From Ceratotherium simum simum (taxonomy: Eukaryota; Chordata; Mammalia; Perissodactyla; Rhinocerotidae), in assembly GCF_000283155.1 (NCBI RefSeq), contig NW_004454239.1, positions 6,909,117-6,973,116 of the forward strand: a DNA stretch of 64,000 nucleotides, in the 5' to 3' direction. The position numbers and the translations under genes were made by a program. Positions 34,571-46,390 of this stretch are shown here, in pieces (the first letter of the stretch is position 1; the number at the start of each line of letters is the position of its first letter). The notes below the pieces were generated by a model. The model made no database searches. It worked only from the letters and a program-made list of their open reading frames with translations, and was not told where the DNA came from.

Positions 34571-35240
34571 TTGCCAGGGACTGTCACCTCCACTGTTTGA
34601 GCTGGGACAGCCAGGCCACCAAGACAGACTGACCAGGGCTCAGGAAGGGCCTGTGGCAACCCTCCCAAGGCCATCTCTTTACTGAGCAACGCCATCTACA
34701 CACACGAGTGCACATTTAACTCTGTGTTTACCTGAGCTCCTGTAGTCCAGGGAAAGAAGCCAGCTGAGTGTCATTGGGCAAGATCTCTTTTAAGATGATG
34801 GCCATGCTTGGATTTTGACACGCATGATTTGACAACCATCACTTTCACGGAGGGTGAAGGCTGGATGCTGACCTGGGGTATGGAAAGAGGAGAAGAGGAA
34901 GGAGGCCCATGTCAGGGGCCGTGTGCTCCCCCGAGGCCCTGGCTTCCAGGCCATGCACACTTTTGGGTGGTTTTCCAAGTCCATGGTGTTCCCTTCCTCT
35001 TCACAGATGGGTTGGCCCACATCTGTCTCTGCCGAGGTTTGGGTAAAGATGGATAACCAGCCGCCACTCCTAGGTGAGGGCTGAGGACTCTTCATATATA
35101 CGTCCTCACAAAGGGAGGCCAAAGTGGGGACTAGGGAATAGTTATGCATCTGTGCCATTGCGCCTACTGGATGCCACAATACCTGTTCATTTATTTGTGC
35201 TCCTGGAAAGATGCAATAAAGGTAAGTCTACGTCACTTTA
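34571..35240. other. Unclassified stretch
   Basis: No gene or named repeat. Overlapping frames on both strands. Confidence 0.45.
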
Positions 35241-36100
35241 TTGGCATTTTCCAGTTTAGATTTTTTTAAGTATATTTTATTGGAAAAATCTCTTTCATCA
35301 CTTTACTGCCATTAAATATTACAGAAAACACATTTATGTATTTCTTATATGTAAAATTACAAAATAATCTTCCACAAAATAGAAAAATCTGCATTTTCAA
35401 TGCACGCTATCAGGGTATTGTCTCATCTCGGGGTGGGGGCTTTTGAGCCCCTTGATCCAGTGGTAAGTGACGTTTAAGAACACACAGGTGATTCGGGTAA
35501 GAGACTTCGACAGCGTGTGCGTGCAGGCAGCCGTTTCTGTAGAAACCTTTCCTCCCTTTGTCCTCTCCTATCTGCAGGGTATTGACAGCCCTGACAAGAC
35601 TTTGATTATCTAGTCAGCATGAGCCTGAGACTTGTCACTTGTCAGGTTTGAGCTGACAGTCCCAACGCTGATGAAACAATTGGAGGGAGATTGGCTGTGC
35701 GTGAGGAGAGCTGGGGTCAGCCACCCAAAGTTTTCTCCACATGGCGAGGAGGAGAGTCTCACTCCTCGTTAACGACTCAAAGAAGTCAGCTGGAGGAAGT
35801 GGGGGGCTCCGGCTGTCTCCCGGGCTTGGGGACAGTGGCTAACAACCCGTTCTTCTGCCATCCACTCCTCCAGCGGTGATGGCAGGCGACGCAGGCTGAT
35901 GGCAGGAGTCAGGCCCCTCTACCGCTGCTCCATCCCCCCCACATCAGAGGAACTGGATTATTCCACATCCAGCCAAAGCTGATATTAGATTTCCCCTCAT
36001 TAGGAGAAGAAAATGAGGCAGGGAATTAGCAGCTGGCTGCAGCTGATGTGAGGCAGCGGAATGAGGCCGTGGAAGAACACGGTGTTTATGGTCCCAAGAA
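35241..36100. promoter_or_regulatory. Candidate regulatory stretch with TGACA/TGTCA cluster
   Basis: AT-rich first part (35241-35410), then a segment with five TGACA/TGTCA cores in 75 bp: TGACA at 35584 and 35592, TGTCA at 35633 and 35640, TGACA at 35654. Three extend to TGACAG or TGTCAG, the TALE (MEIS/TGIF) half-site type. 'gactttgattatctagtcag' lies between them. At 35960-36050 'tccagccaaagctgatatta' and repeated 'cagctg' follow. No coding evidence. Confidence 0.3.
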
Positions 36101-36109
36101 AAGTGGACT

Positions 36110-36360
36110 GTTAGCAATTATATGCATCATCCAGTAAGCACTGTATTGGTGCTGGGCGCCTTACATGCATCATCTGTGCATGACGCATCCTGATGGCCAG
36201 CAGCACACGTTCTGTGACTGTTGCATTTTGGAGATGAATAAATGGAGGCTCCTCCGGGAGAATCGTGCTTGTCAAGGTCACTTGGGAATGTCATGAGCTG
36301 TCAACCCCAAGGTTCCCAAAAGTCAGTTCTGTGCCCTTCACTAGCTCTCAGTACCCTTTT
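36110..36360 (-). repeat. MIR SINE, antisense
   Basis: 'ccagtaagcactgtattggt' (36131-36150), 'cttacatgcatcatctgtgc', 'ttggagatgaataaatggag' (36228-36247), 'gtcaaggtcacttgggaatg' (36272-36291) and 'gttctgtgcccttcac' follow the reverse complement of MIR from tail to head. Confidence 0.7.
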
Positions 36361-37495
36361 AACCAGAAATCACAACCTGAAAAATTAGGCTCATAACATG
36401 TATTTTTGGATTATGGTGGTCAGCAATTTCTCAACCTGTGTATTTAGATGGTGTGTATTTAGATGGTATTTACATACACCTGTCTGATGCAGTCTCTGCC
36501 ACTCTCTAAGCTGCTTCACTTGCCAGTGTCGGTTGTCTGTCCTCAAGTGCCTTTGAGTTGGTGACCCTGACACAAGCATGGATACCAGGAGGCCATGACC
36601 CAGTCCCAGCTCCTCAACACAAGGGCCAGTCCCAAAGCTTTAGGCTCTCAGGCAGAGGGCTTCACTGAGTGCTTGAGTGCCTAGCCCCCACCATGGGGCA
36701 GCCACCTGGGTCTTGAGGACAGAGCCTCTGGCTGATGGAAATGACGCCCACCTCAGCCAAAGCAGAACTGCCACTACATTCCTGCCTGCTCCGGGCTCCC
36801 ACCCCGGCATGCTGACCTGCTCCAACAAAGACCCATCTAAAGGCCTGATGCAACCTCCCCTGTAGGGGCTTTCCCAACAACTCCTACCATCATGCAACCT
36901 GCCTTCCCGTTCTTTGGACCCCGAGAGCACCAACTGATTCCATGCTGTGAAGAGAGAGGTGCTCTGAGGACACTAGCAGTGGTTCCGGGGCACAGAGAAC
37001 CCAAGACAGATTCTATCCTGGGGATCTGGGGAAGCAGAGCAGAAAGGGGTCTGCAGCCTGGTGCTGCCAAGGAGCACCGCATACCCCTGTCCTGGCACCT
37101 GCTGTGACTGCCCCTGCTTCCCGGGTCCAAATCTTGGTCCCTACACTAAACTATTTGCTCCTGGAGGACAATGGCCGGACGTGCCTTCTGCCTCCTTCAC
37201 AGAAGATCCATTCACAGCCAACGCTGCACAAATGGTCGCTGGTACCCGCCATCCTCTGTGAGACGGCACAAAGGTTTGTTGTGTGGAAACACATAAATAA
37301 CCTGAAGATGGGTTGAACTCTTTTAACTCTCGTAGAATGTTGAGTTTCCAAAGAGCGGAGACACACTTGTTTATAGAAAGGGACACCAGGGTCTAAAGCC
37401 CCTTTTTCTGCCTCTGCAGTTCTGTTCCTCTTCTCCTTCCTAAAAGGGCCTTCTGGGATCCACTTGGTGTGTACTCTCCCAGGCCTTTTCATAAT
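36361..37495. other. Unclassified GC-richer stretch
   Basis: Many overlapping 60-115 codon frames on both strands, none with a domain. A short direct repeat 'gtgtatttagatggt' occurs twice at ~36437-36467. Confidence 0.45.
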
Positions 37496-37860
37496 CATTT
37501 ACAAATATGTGTATAAATACATGTTCTTGTAGAAAATTTTTTATATCTTTTAACACAAATTTGATCAAACCAATACAGGTTTCTACAGAAAACTTTTTTC
37601 ACTAAACATAAGTCTTGAAGCCTTATCCATATGAGTACTCACAGATCTCTCTCATGCTTTCTAATTGCTGCGTTGTGTGCTCTAGTATGGCTGCATCCAG
37701 GTTTATTTGGCTGTTCTTATATTAATGGGCATGTAGATTGTTTCCAATTTTTCACTATTACAAAAATGTTACAATAAATATTCTTGTACTTGCCTTCGTA
37801 TGCCCAAGAAACTATGTAGGTGGTACCAAAAAGTGAATTGGCCGAGTCACTAAGTCATGT
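37496..37860 (-). mobile_element. LINE-1 3' UTR fragment, antisense
   Basis: 'ttgctgcgttgtgtgctcta' (37666-37685), 'gggcatgtagattgtttcc' (37726-37744), 'cactattacaaaaatgttac' (37752-37771) and 'aaaagtgaattggccgagtc' (37829-37848) match the antisense LINE-1 3' UTR order ('...gtagattgtttccaatttttcactattac...'). Confidence 0.8.
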
Positions 37861-39739
37861 ATATTTTCAATTTTAATGTCTACTTCCACAACCTCCTCCA
37901 ACAGCCCCCCATCAGCCTCCACCCTCGCCTGCAGATGTTGGAGCATCTTTTCATCCAAGCCCGATGGACTGACTTGAGAATAGAAGTTAGAAACCACCAT
38001 ACCGCACTCAAGCATAGGTCTCCTCCCTGACACTGAGACTGCCAATAAGGAGCACACAGCTCCATTAAGATGAGCGTCCCTACACAAGTGGGTGAAGTCC
38101 CTGAGGCCAGACCTGGAGGAAAGGTCCCTCTTGGTAAAGCTCTGCTGAGACCTCCCAGGGGCCGGCCCACTGTGGAGGGCACTGTGAATGCAGACAGGAC
38201 TTCACCACAGGTGCACGCCCCAGCTAAGACCTGGAGGTACCCTCATAAATGGGGAGCCATTCACCCCACAAAGACTTTTCAGACATAACTTCATGGAGCG
38301 CACATTCTAGTGGGGAAGACTGACAATATAAAGTTTGTGATACATAATGATTACTGTAACTCCTTTTCTCTCTCGACTGGTCCAGGATTGTTTCTTTCAG
38401 TAGATTAAGGACTGTCGTGGAGCAGCGGTAGCTCTGCTCTCTGGACACGGCACCCAGCCACGAAACTGTGGCCAAAGGCTAAGAGCTGCAGGAAGGCTGA
38501 GCTCAGCTCCCACCCAATATAAGGACAGATTGAAAACTGGGCGTGGGCACCCAGGGTCCTATTTTCAGTGATCCCCACAGGCTGCCACCAGAGAGACTAC
38601 CATTGACCAAAGTCCCTCTGGACACAGCCGCCCACCTCAGCACGGGCAGTTCTGTACTCAAGATCACCCTCCATATCCTAAATTTCCAAGTTGCCTGGCA
38701 ATTTGGGAGGATTGGCAATCAGAATTCCCTTAATCCAGGCTTATCCCAGGCATCTGACCAGCAGGTGTCCCAAAGATTAGCTATGTCTGACGATGCATAT
38801 CAATGAGGGAAAAAATTATGCCTCATTAAGATCCGAAGCAATGAAAATCCACAGCACCTAGACATTGAAAATTGAACCAAAGGGCTGCATCCTCCCTTCA
38901 GCACCGCCGTGCATGTGGCTCTGAGCGTGCTGACACACCTTTCGTGGGGAAACACAATGATTTGCTGCACAGAAGTGGTCGTAAGCAAAAAGGTGACAGT
39001 AGTTTGTTGTATGTGTACTCACACTGGTACACACACCTATACACCACACGCACGTGTATGCGTATATAGATGTTGTGTAGAAGCGGACTTGTTCTAGTTG
39101 AGGAGGGACCAGAGGGCTGGGTAGGGTGCTCTTCACTTCCGCTTCCAGTGTGGGAGGTCCCCCAGGGCACCCTAGAGCTCCAGAATCAGAGAACAAAGAC
39201 CACTGACCTTGCCAAGGGAGTCTTCATTCTGAGCTTTCAAGGGGACCCCACTAAGGCTGGCTGGCTCACGGCCCCGGTGGCAGGGCCATGCCTCTTAAAG
39301 CCATGATGCTCCCTCATTTAAGCCTTGTCCCCTCAGTCACCTCCACTCATCACCCAACCTTCAGTCCTCAGGACGATCAGGTTCCCCAATCCCCTCCTAG
39401 CTGTGTCGGGCTTACTGCTCACTGACCCAGCTTCCTCTGCAGTGTAAAGAGATGCAAGAGCTCTTCACAGTTCCAATACAGATGGACATTGGAAAAGCTA
39501 GTCCGTTCATACCTCAGCACCACACCTGAGGTTGGACCCGGAGACTTCTAGGCTAGGGGAGGAGACAACAAAAGGGCAGAAATGTGATTGTGGCTACAAT
39601 AGGTTATCTCTTATCCCCCAAACCCAAGGAGCTCTAGAAAGCCCCAGACTGGGAGCCAGGAGTAGACTGGTGAGGAAGCTGTGGTCTCTGTCCCCGGTAG
39701 GCCATTGACCAATTGTGGAGTGATGGAATCAGGTGGAAT
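37861..39739. other. Unclassified stretch
   Basis: No gene. A short piece at ~38288-38345 ('catggagcgcacattctagt') resembles the opening of the old dispersed family. A CA/TA-rich patch lies at 39015-39065. The many 60-112 codon frames overlap and lack domains. Confidence 0.45.
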
Positions 39740-40030
39740 CAGAGCTGGTGTTCTGAGATGTAACTGGGAGGGGTGAGGCATTCCAAGAAGCCTTCACGGA
39801 GGAAGTGTTGTCGAGGCTAACACCTGAAAGATAAGAATCAGGCAGGCAAAAGGATGAGTGGGGAGAGAAGGGGAGAATAGGGCCAGAGAGATATTCCTGC
39901 AGGTGGGGAGCTTGGCTCTGTAGCACAGTCAAGGCTTGGCCAGACACATTTGGAGTGCATGCCCTATACCTGGCACCTCGCAAAGAAGTGGAAGGAACAA
40001 GCCTGTCCCACGGGGAGCTCCCAACCCGCT
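39740..40030 (+). repeat. Possible old dispersed repeat family fragment
   Basis: 'ggcattccaagaagccttca' (39777-39796), 'gaggaagtgttgtcgaggct' and 'acacctgaaagataagaatc' resemble the '...gaaggcctctctgaggaggtgacatt...' section of the family. Confidence 0.4.
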
Positions 40031-40439
40031 AAGGGGAACGCTTCTTATAAAAAGGGTATAAGAGGTAAGACAGATTTCTTTCTGCCTTGAGAATTCTAAA
40101 AAGCGTGAATGAAGGCTTCTGCCCCTTTGTCTCTAACTGGAAACCACAGGCGCCACCGCCACCCCAGCCTGTGGTGCATCTGGCTCCACTGCTGCCGCTC
40201 ATCAAACATCTCTGTACCCCGGGAGGAGCCAAATGACGTGCCAGCTTTCCAGGGAGAGATCCGCTCGCTCCTTCCCCTCCACACTGACTGGCCTCCTCCT
40301 CGCCCAGCCCTCCTCCAACCCTACTTGAGGATGGTGAGTAAGCAGGTGCAGGAGCCCAAAGCGACACCAGAGAGGGGCTGACACGCCCACGCTCCAGAAT
40401 GGAGATCCCTCGTTCCCTAGAATTGAGAGCCTCCAGATA
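40031..40439. other. Unclassified GC-rich stretch
   Basis: A 162-codon minus-strand frame (40029-40517) is open over it, but the plus strand is also open (90 codons), and the translation has no domain. Confidence 0.45.
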
Positions 40440-40700
40440 ACGCACAATGATTGTGGAAAGAGCTGGCAAATTAAAGATGGTTGGTATTGATTCCAAAAAT
40501 ACTTTTGCTTTCAGCAAAATACATCTTTAATTACTTTCCTGCTAGCTGTCATTTTTCATAAAGCAGTCTAGACGACTCGTGCCAGATCATGCAAAGACTG
40601 TTTTCAATGAAATGCCTTTTCTTAATATCAAAGATCATAGAGGGTTTAAAAAAATCCCTTCATATGCGACGCTTAATGAATTTTAGCAAACATGTCACAC
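40440..40700. promoter_or_regulatory. Candidate conserved non-coding element
   Basis: Repeat-free AT-rich text including 'acatctttaattactttcct' (40521-40540), 'ctgctagctgtcatttttca' and 'catatgcgacgcttaatgaa' (40661-40680). Motif texture only. Confidence 0.3.
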
Positions 40701-41099
40701 ACACAGAGTGGACAAACTCCTACGCCCCGGGTATAGTAAACGGGGCAAGGACAGCACTCTGACCCCCTGTGCCATTTCTCCATCTCTCGTGCACTCCTCC
40801 ATGTCATGGTCTGGGCAAAATACACATATCTATGCAAAGAGCATGCACATTATTTTTGCCTTTTTGCTCTTGTTGATAATTTATTATCCATGGATTCAAA
40901 CTCCCTTTTCCCCAGAGTTTAGTACAGAGACCAAGCCAGCACCTGTATACCTGGGGTTGTAGACGCTGCGTATCTCTGGAACATGCTACTGATCCTCATT
41001 TATCTGAAGCAAGCTGCACAGAGCGAGGGAAAGGAAATACTCTGAGCATGTTCCCCCTTGGAAGTTTGATTGGAAATGACTGAGACAAGTTGAGAACCA
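40701..41099. other. Unclassified stretch
   Basis: No gene or repeat recognised. Confidence 0.45.
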
Positions 41100-41260
41100 G
41101 GGAAAGGAACTGTGGCAAAAATGCAGATTTAGCTTTCAGCATCAGAATCAATGTCCAAATCTAAAATTGATATAATTGACTGTTAATTAATTCCCTTGAT
41201 ATTTTCATTAGCACTTGGGAGCAACAAGTACTCTAGGTAGCACTTCTGAATTATTCAAGA
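41100..41260. promoter_or_regulatory. Candidate AT-rich element with TTAATTAA palindrome
   Basis: Contains 'aattgatataattgactg' and the palindrome TTAATTAA at 41183-41190, then 'ttcattagcacttgggagc'. No coding evidence. Inference. Confidence 0.3.
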
Positions 41261-42400
41261 GGCCCTCGGTTTCCCTGCAAAGGCATCACGTGATTGATGC
41301 CATGCTCAAGAATGGAGTTAAACCCAAGGTTCCTTTCAATGGGATGGTACGTTAGTGGGCACAGACATGGCAGAAGGAGGGGCTGTGACAGATGGGGCAG
41401 AGGTCCTCCAGCGAGGCTGCAGCTCCCAGGCCAGAGCCCCCTCCACAGCACGCAGCATGCAGCACTCAGGGGTGGGTCCAGGCCACCGCTCTTAAATCTT
41501 CAGGCTCCTCTGATGATTACAAAGACTGGCAAGAAACCCTCACCAAATTATGAGTGTAAAATATATCGAAATCACTATAACTTGAAAGCTTTAAAAGCTT
41601 AGAACCTAAAGGTTTGGAGGAGAGGAAGTAAGATAAAGTGGAGTGCGGCGGAAGGCTGCAGGACAGCCCAGATGCTCAGGGCACAGTCAACGTTGCTGCA
41701 GACCGGTCTGGAGCTCTCCCTGAAGCTGTCACCCACTAAGGTCACTCCCGTCCTCCATCTCCCTGCTCGTCTGCCTTAGGAGCGAGCGGTGGCTCACTGG
41801 CCCATCCAGTGCATGAGCAGGAAGCCTCTTCCACTCCTTCCCTGCACATCATTCACATCCACTCTTTACCTCCCACTGTCTGGGAGCTCCTAGAGGGCCT
41901 GCTTAACTTGTTGAATGAGCGTCAAGATGCAAAACCAGGATCTGTACATAATCCTAACTGTTCCATCCACCTCTATGAACATGTTTCTTCTCTTGCCAGG
42001 GGGAGCTCTTCATTCCTTATGGTCAGAAACAGCAAAGGATCGGTGACAAGGGGATAGAGCCTACCCTCCAGCCCTGAACGAGGCCTCTAGGGGATGGATT
42101 ATGGTCCAGAAAGTGTCCTTTGAAGAGTCACTATCTCTCACCAGCTTGACAATTCCTTTCTGTGCATGGGACACCAGCAGACCATGTCTAACTGCCCTGC
42201 AGCAAGTCTTCCTGGCCCCCTGCCCAGCCTCAATTCCTTAGAACTATGGTTCCCACTCAAACTGATGCCAGCTCCCAAGGAAGGCTGGAGCCACGCTGGG
42301 TGAGACCTCTGCCATTGCCTGCCTTTCACTTCCTATGGAGACAGAGGCTTACTTGTGATGAGGAACCTAAGGACAATAACCGCCTATGTTTTGTCATTTA
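41261..42400. other. Unclassified stretch
   Basis: GC-richer with overlapping frames on both strands up to 102 codons. No gene or named repeat. Confidence 0.45.
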
Positions 42401-43565
42401 AAACCAAAAGGCACATTAGTCTCTGCACTATAAAAGATAATACAGACAGTTTACAAGCTAAAATAAACAAAACGTCGTGGGGATATGGGAGCCATTAAAG
42501 GTCCACGGCCCTCAGTGTGCTGACCTCCCTTCAAAGGAGTCCTCCTTTAGGAATCCAGACAGAGCCCTAGTGTGCGCTCCTCGGTGCATAAGCAAAATAG
42601 AGCTTGTAGAGTCCGCCTGCCTGGAACCTTCCCCAGCTCCTAGACAGTGAAGAGCTCAGACAGGCGTCCTGCCTCTCCTCCTCTTGTGATGCTTGCCACA
42701 CAGTGGATGCCGGAGAAGGAAGGCAGAGGGACAGGAGTGTTTTACTAGAGAAAGAAATCACATTCTCTGATCCCAACTGTTTATTGGAACTTAAAAAATA
42801 AGTTTAAGAAAAGGATTCAACAAAATAAATTGAGTAAAGTAAAATAAAATTCAGTTCGAGCTTAGGAAGTGCTTGTGAGTTACCATCATAAACCCTCCTT
42901 TGACAAGTGGCTTTCCATCACTCACAGCTCCATCGATGGCCTCGGGACGGTGGCCTGATTGTCAGCTGGCAGATGAGAGATGATCCGCTTGTCAGGATGC
43001 CAGCGGATTGCCCTCGAGTTGTTTGTAATGACAGGCGACAAAGAATGGCTGCTCAGAGTGATCTCTTGTTTTACAAGCTCAGCGTCCGGACAGACCCTGT
43101 GTCCTGGAACTCGCTTGGCAGGCAGGACGCCCTCACTGGACGCAGCCTCCTCGGGCCATGCTCCACCTTTGGCAATTGACACACCAGGCCAGTTCATTCA
43201 CTGTCATCGAGTTCCAGTAGACAACACAGTAAAAATGATGAATCCTTTTTCCTTATGACTCACCACACTCCCTGCTTTGAGATTTCTGTCTTTTATTGTC
43301 GCACTGAAACCATTTCCAATCATTTTTTGCATTTGATCTTGATTGTCTTAAAAAATTAATCAGACACATGTTCACTATGTTTTTTATCCAACTGTCTCCA
43401 GAATGTTTTTTGACAATTTAGAAAAATGTTTTGAAAAATAGTAAAGGGAAATATTTAAGTAATTATGATCCTCACATTGCGAGGCCAAGTGAAGGAAGCT
43501 CATGCAATGGAAACATGTTTTACAGATTTCTTTAATTATTTCTAAGTACAATGAAATTGCATTGC
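42401..43565. promoter_or_regulatory. Candidate conserved non-coding cluster, TGTCA/TGACA-rich
   Basis: Repeat-free. The core at 42900-43190 has TGACA at 42901, TGTCA at 42960 and 42990, and TAATGACAG at 43026-43034, plus an E-box CAGCTG at 42963-42968. An AT-rich part follows (43250-43560: 'aaaaattaatcagacacatg'). Two long frames (91 and 92 codons) on opposite strands overlap and are not credible genes. Confidence 0.3.
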
Positions 43566-44139
43566 TCTGAGGGGAAGATTTGTAATCTGGACCCTTTCCT
43601 ACTTACCTCTTTGGGGGCTGCATGCCTTACCAAAGGGACACGGCTGGGCCAAGGAGTGGCCTGGGTTGGACGTGATTGAGTACTTCCATCTTCTTCCACC
43701 CAGGCTCTTCAAATAAACAGACAGTTGAAGTCAAAACCATACGCTTGCTATGCAAAAGCAGCTTGAAGATGGCTCAGGACCAGATTGTGGTCCCAAGGAC
43801 CTCCCAAACAGAAGTCTTGGTGCTGCCATTGCAAAAGTAAGCTGTGTTTATAGTTTACATATGCCCTTCCAAAGAACAAGGCAACTCAGAGCAGGCGGCC
43901 CTGCCACGAGTTCCTGGCACCGTTGTCTTTGGTGAGGAGACGTGGTGAGGGCACAAAACAAGTTGCCTATGGCAGACTGCATTCCACCAGTTCGTATGGC
44001 CAAAGAGAGGAGCACAGAGGATTGTTTTCTTCAGGATTGTAATTTGAGTATTTACTAAGTGGGTGTGAGAAGAGGGAAGGGAAGGACCCACATATTGAAA
44101 AGGATCCACTTTCTATGACCTAGCTGGTGTACTATGATC
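43566..44139. other. Unclassified stretch
   Basis: No gene or named repeat. Confidence 0.45.
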
Positions 44140-44838
44140 CAGTTCTGAGGCCAAACACCTGGAGTTAGTGTAGACCCCACAGGTTAAAGGCACAGAACCC
44201 AACAAGACTTGCCCTCACTCCAGATGCGAGCCACAAGTTCAGGGATTCCCAGGTCGCTCGCACTTCTGACCAACTGATGACCAACTGGGAGAGTCCCATG
44301 ACCCCGTCAGGTTTGATAACTCACTAGAACGACTCTTAGAACTCAGGAAAGCACTATAGCTAGGATTATAGCTTTATTATGAAGGATACAAACCAGGACC
44401 AGCCAAGTGAAGAGACTTATAGGGTGAGGTCTGGGATGGCTTCCAATACAGAATTTCCACGTCCTCTCCCTATGGAATCAGAGCATGTCACCCTTTTAGC
44501 ACATTGACATGTTCACCAACCAGGAAGCTCCGCTGAGCTTTGGTGAGCAGTTTCTGCCGGCTCTCATTTCATTGGCATGACTGATTAAGTCATCGGCCAA
44601 GTGCTTGAACTCAATCTCCAGTCCCCTCCTCTCCCTGGAGGTCAAAGACTATGGTTGGTCCTCCTGGTGACCAGCCCTCCTCCTGAGTCATCTTATTAGT
44701 GTAAGATCGGGTATGACCCCAGGGACTCAGGAAGAACAAAGACACTCCTATTTCTTTGGAAATTCTAAGGATTTAGAGTCTCTCTTCCAGGAACCAGGGA
44801 AAAAGGACAGTCAAGTTCTTTATTACACATCAGTATCA
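44140..44838 (-). mobile_element. ERVL-like LTR, antisense, probably solo
   Basis: The minus strand carries an AATAAA polyadenylation signal (complement of 44373-44378). 'gcacttctgaccaactgatg' (44259-44278), 'aactcaggaaagcactatag' (44340-44359), 'tgttcaccaaccaggaagct' (44510-44529) and 'catgactgattaagtcatcg' (44576-44595) appear in the order of a mammalian ERVL/MLT2-type LTR. The right edge, near 'cagtatca' at 44831-44838, corresponds to an LTR start TGATACTG. The left edge is approximate. No internal region was recognised next to it, so it is a solo or fragmentary LTR. Subfamily not assigned. Confidence 0.7.
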
Positions 44839-46180
44839 AACCCAGAGACCCTCTGGGGTGTCCCTGCCCCTTGGAGATCTGGCTATCCTTGACTCAGATC
44901 TTTACCCCACCCCCACTTCCACAGTCACTGACAGTCCAAAATACATCCCACGACCTGTACGAGCTTACAGGAGCTTACACGCCCACAGTGCCCTCTGGCT
45001 CTGGTCCCTGGTCTGTGCCAGCTGCTTCTGTTTCCCACTGAGTCAAACCTGAGTGGGAACATGACTGTATCTGTGGCTTCCACCTTCACTCCACTCATAC
45101 CAGGCATTTCGTGAGTTTAGTCATATTTACTGAGGACCTGGGGTCATGGCGAGGGGTCATTTCAAGCAAGACCTCACCTTCGCCAGCCCTCCTGTTCCAT
45201 TTGCTGCATTTGCTCTCAGGAGAACAATGCGCCATTTTCCTTGTCTTACTTAGCACCATCTTTGCTTCTCGGCAGGCCCTTGAGCTCTTGCCCTCAAGCC
45301 CTCATAGCCAATCAATATTTTTCTTCTAATTAACATAGAGATCTCCCTTCCAGCATGAATTCTTGTGACCCCGTTCACCCCATTTCTTACATGCTTCTCA
45401 TGGCACAGTCCCTACACCACCACTGGATGCATGAAAACTTTGCATCTGGGGCATGTCACCAGAGATGGGGACAGGTGTGTAGCAAAATCAGGTGTGGTAC
45501 CCATTCACGTGTTCTGCCCCGGCACCTTGTGTGAGCTTGGATAGGAGGGACTTTGCCTCGGCCCCGGGTGAACCCCATCCCCAGACAAGACTGCTTGGGA
45601 CTGTTGGTGTGTGGGCTGCATAAACCCAGCACTGCCAGGTGGAGAACACTGGGGATGAGGTGAAGCAGCCAAGGAGGCCAGGTTCTAGTTCAATGTTGGT
45701 CTGGGGAGCCTGCCGGGGCCAGGCAAGTTCTCCCTCGGGCCTTCTCAGAGCCTTTAATGCCACGGCTCACCACAAGGGCCTGCAACACTGACACGTCTTC
45801 TCTTTCTGCTCCTGTTTTTCTCCCCCAGGGGGGCCCTCCGCCAGGCACATAGCTCCCCAGGCTCTGTGAGGGGCAGGGCAGGGCAGGACCTCCCCTCCCA
45901 GGCTACTGTCCCAGAGGGCCTCCAACTTGCTTTCCTGCTCCCAGTGGACGGCCCAGAGCAGCGTGACCTCTGGAGACTCAGTCAACTTACATGGGGAAAA
46001 AACACAGCCCGACACTTTAATAAATGTACTCCAGAGCCCCTTGGACTTTTAATTTTTTATGACTATTTCTGTCACTTCAACAAGTTTAGCTGTGGATCTA
46101 GAACAAGGTGCTATAGCAGAGTCTGTTCACTGATAGTGATGGCTCCTAATTTTGAGCCCCTGCTCGGCTGCTGGCCATGA
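44839..46180. other. Unclassified stretch
   Basis: No gene. Overlapping frames up to 104 codons without domains. Remnants of LTR-element internal sequence cannot be excluded to the right of the LTR. Confidence 0.4.
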
Positions 46181-46239
46181 AGCACCATGCCAGGCCTTTG
46201 CCTTCTGCTGCATCATTGAATCTTTGCATTAGGCCTCTC

Positions 46240-46390
46240 AGGTCCAGGGTGGGCGGGAGAGAAGGATTGCAACATTTATGATGGAGAAACTGAGGCTCAG
46301 AGAGGACCAGCACTTTTCACCAGGCCTACAGCCAGCCAGTGGGGAGGCCTGACTCCAAATCCCTGGTGTTTTCCATTTGACCACCTGGAC
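46240..46390 (-). repeat. MIR SINE, antisense
   Basis: 'gatggagaaactgaggctca' (46279-46298), 'gagaggaccagc', 'ggaggcctgactccaaatcc' (46343-46362) and 'tttccatttgaccacctgga' follow the MIR antisense order. Confidence 0.65.

Noticed and set aside
34234..34695. 153-codon open frame on the minus strand
   Set aside because: It crosses a fragment of the old dispersed repeat family and has no domain.
38160..38166. 'gccggccc' suggestive of another ERE end
   Set aside because: No ERE body, tail or duplication nearby; chance match.
40029..40517. 162-codon open frame on the minus strand
   Set aside because: Part of the frame covers a candidate AT-rich island and part a GC-rich patch. No motif, and a plus-strand frame overlaps.
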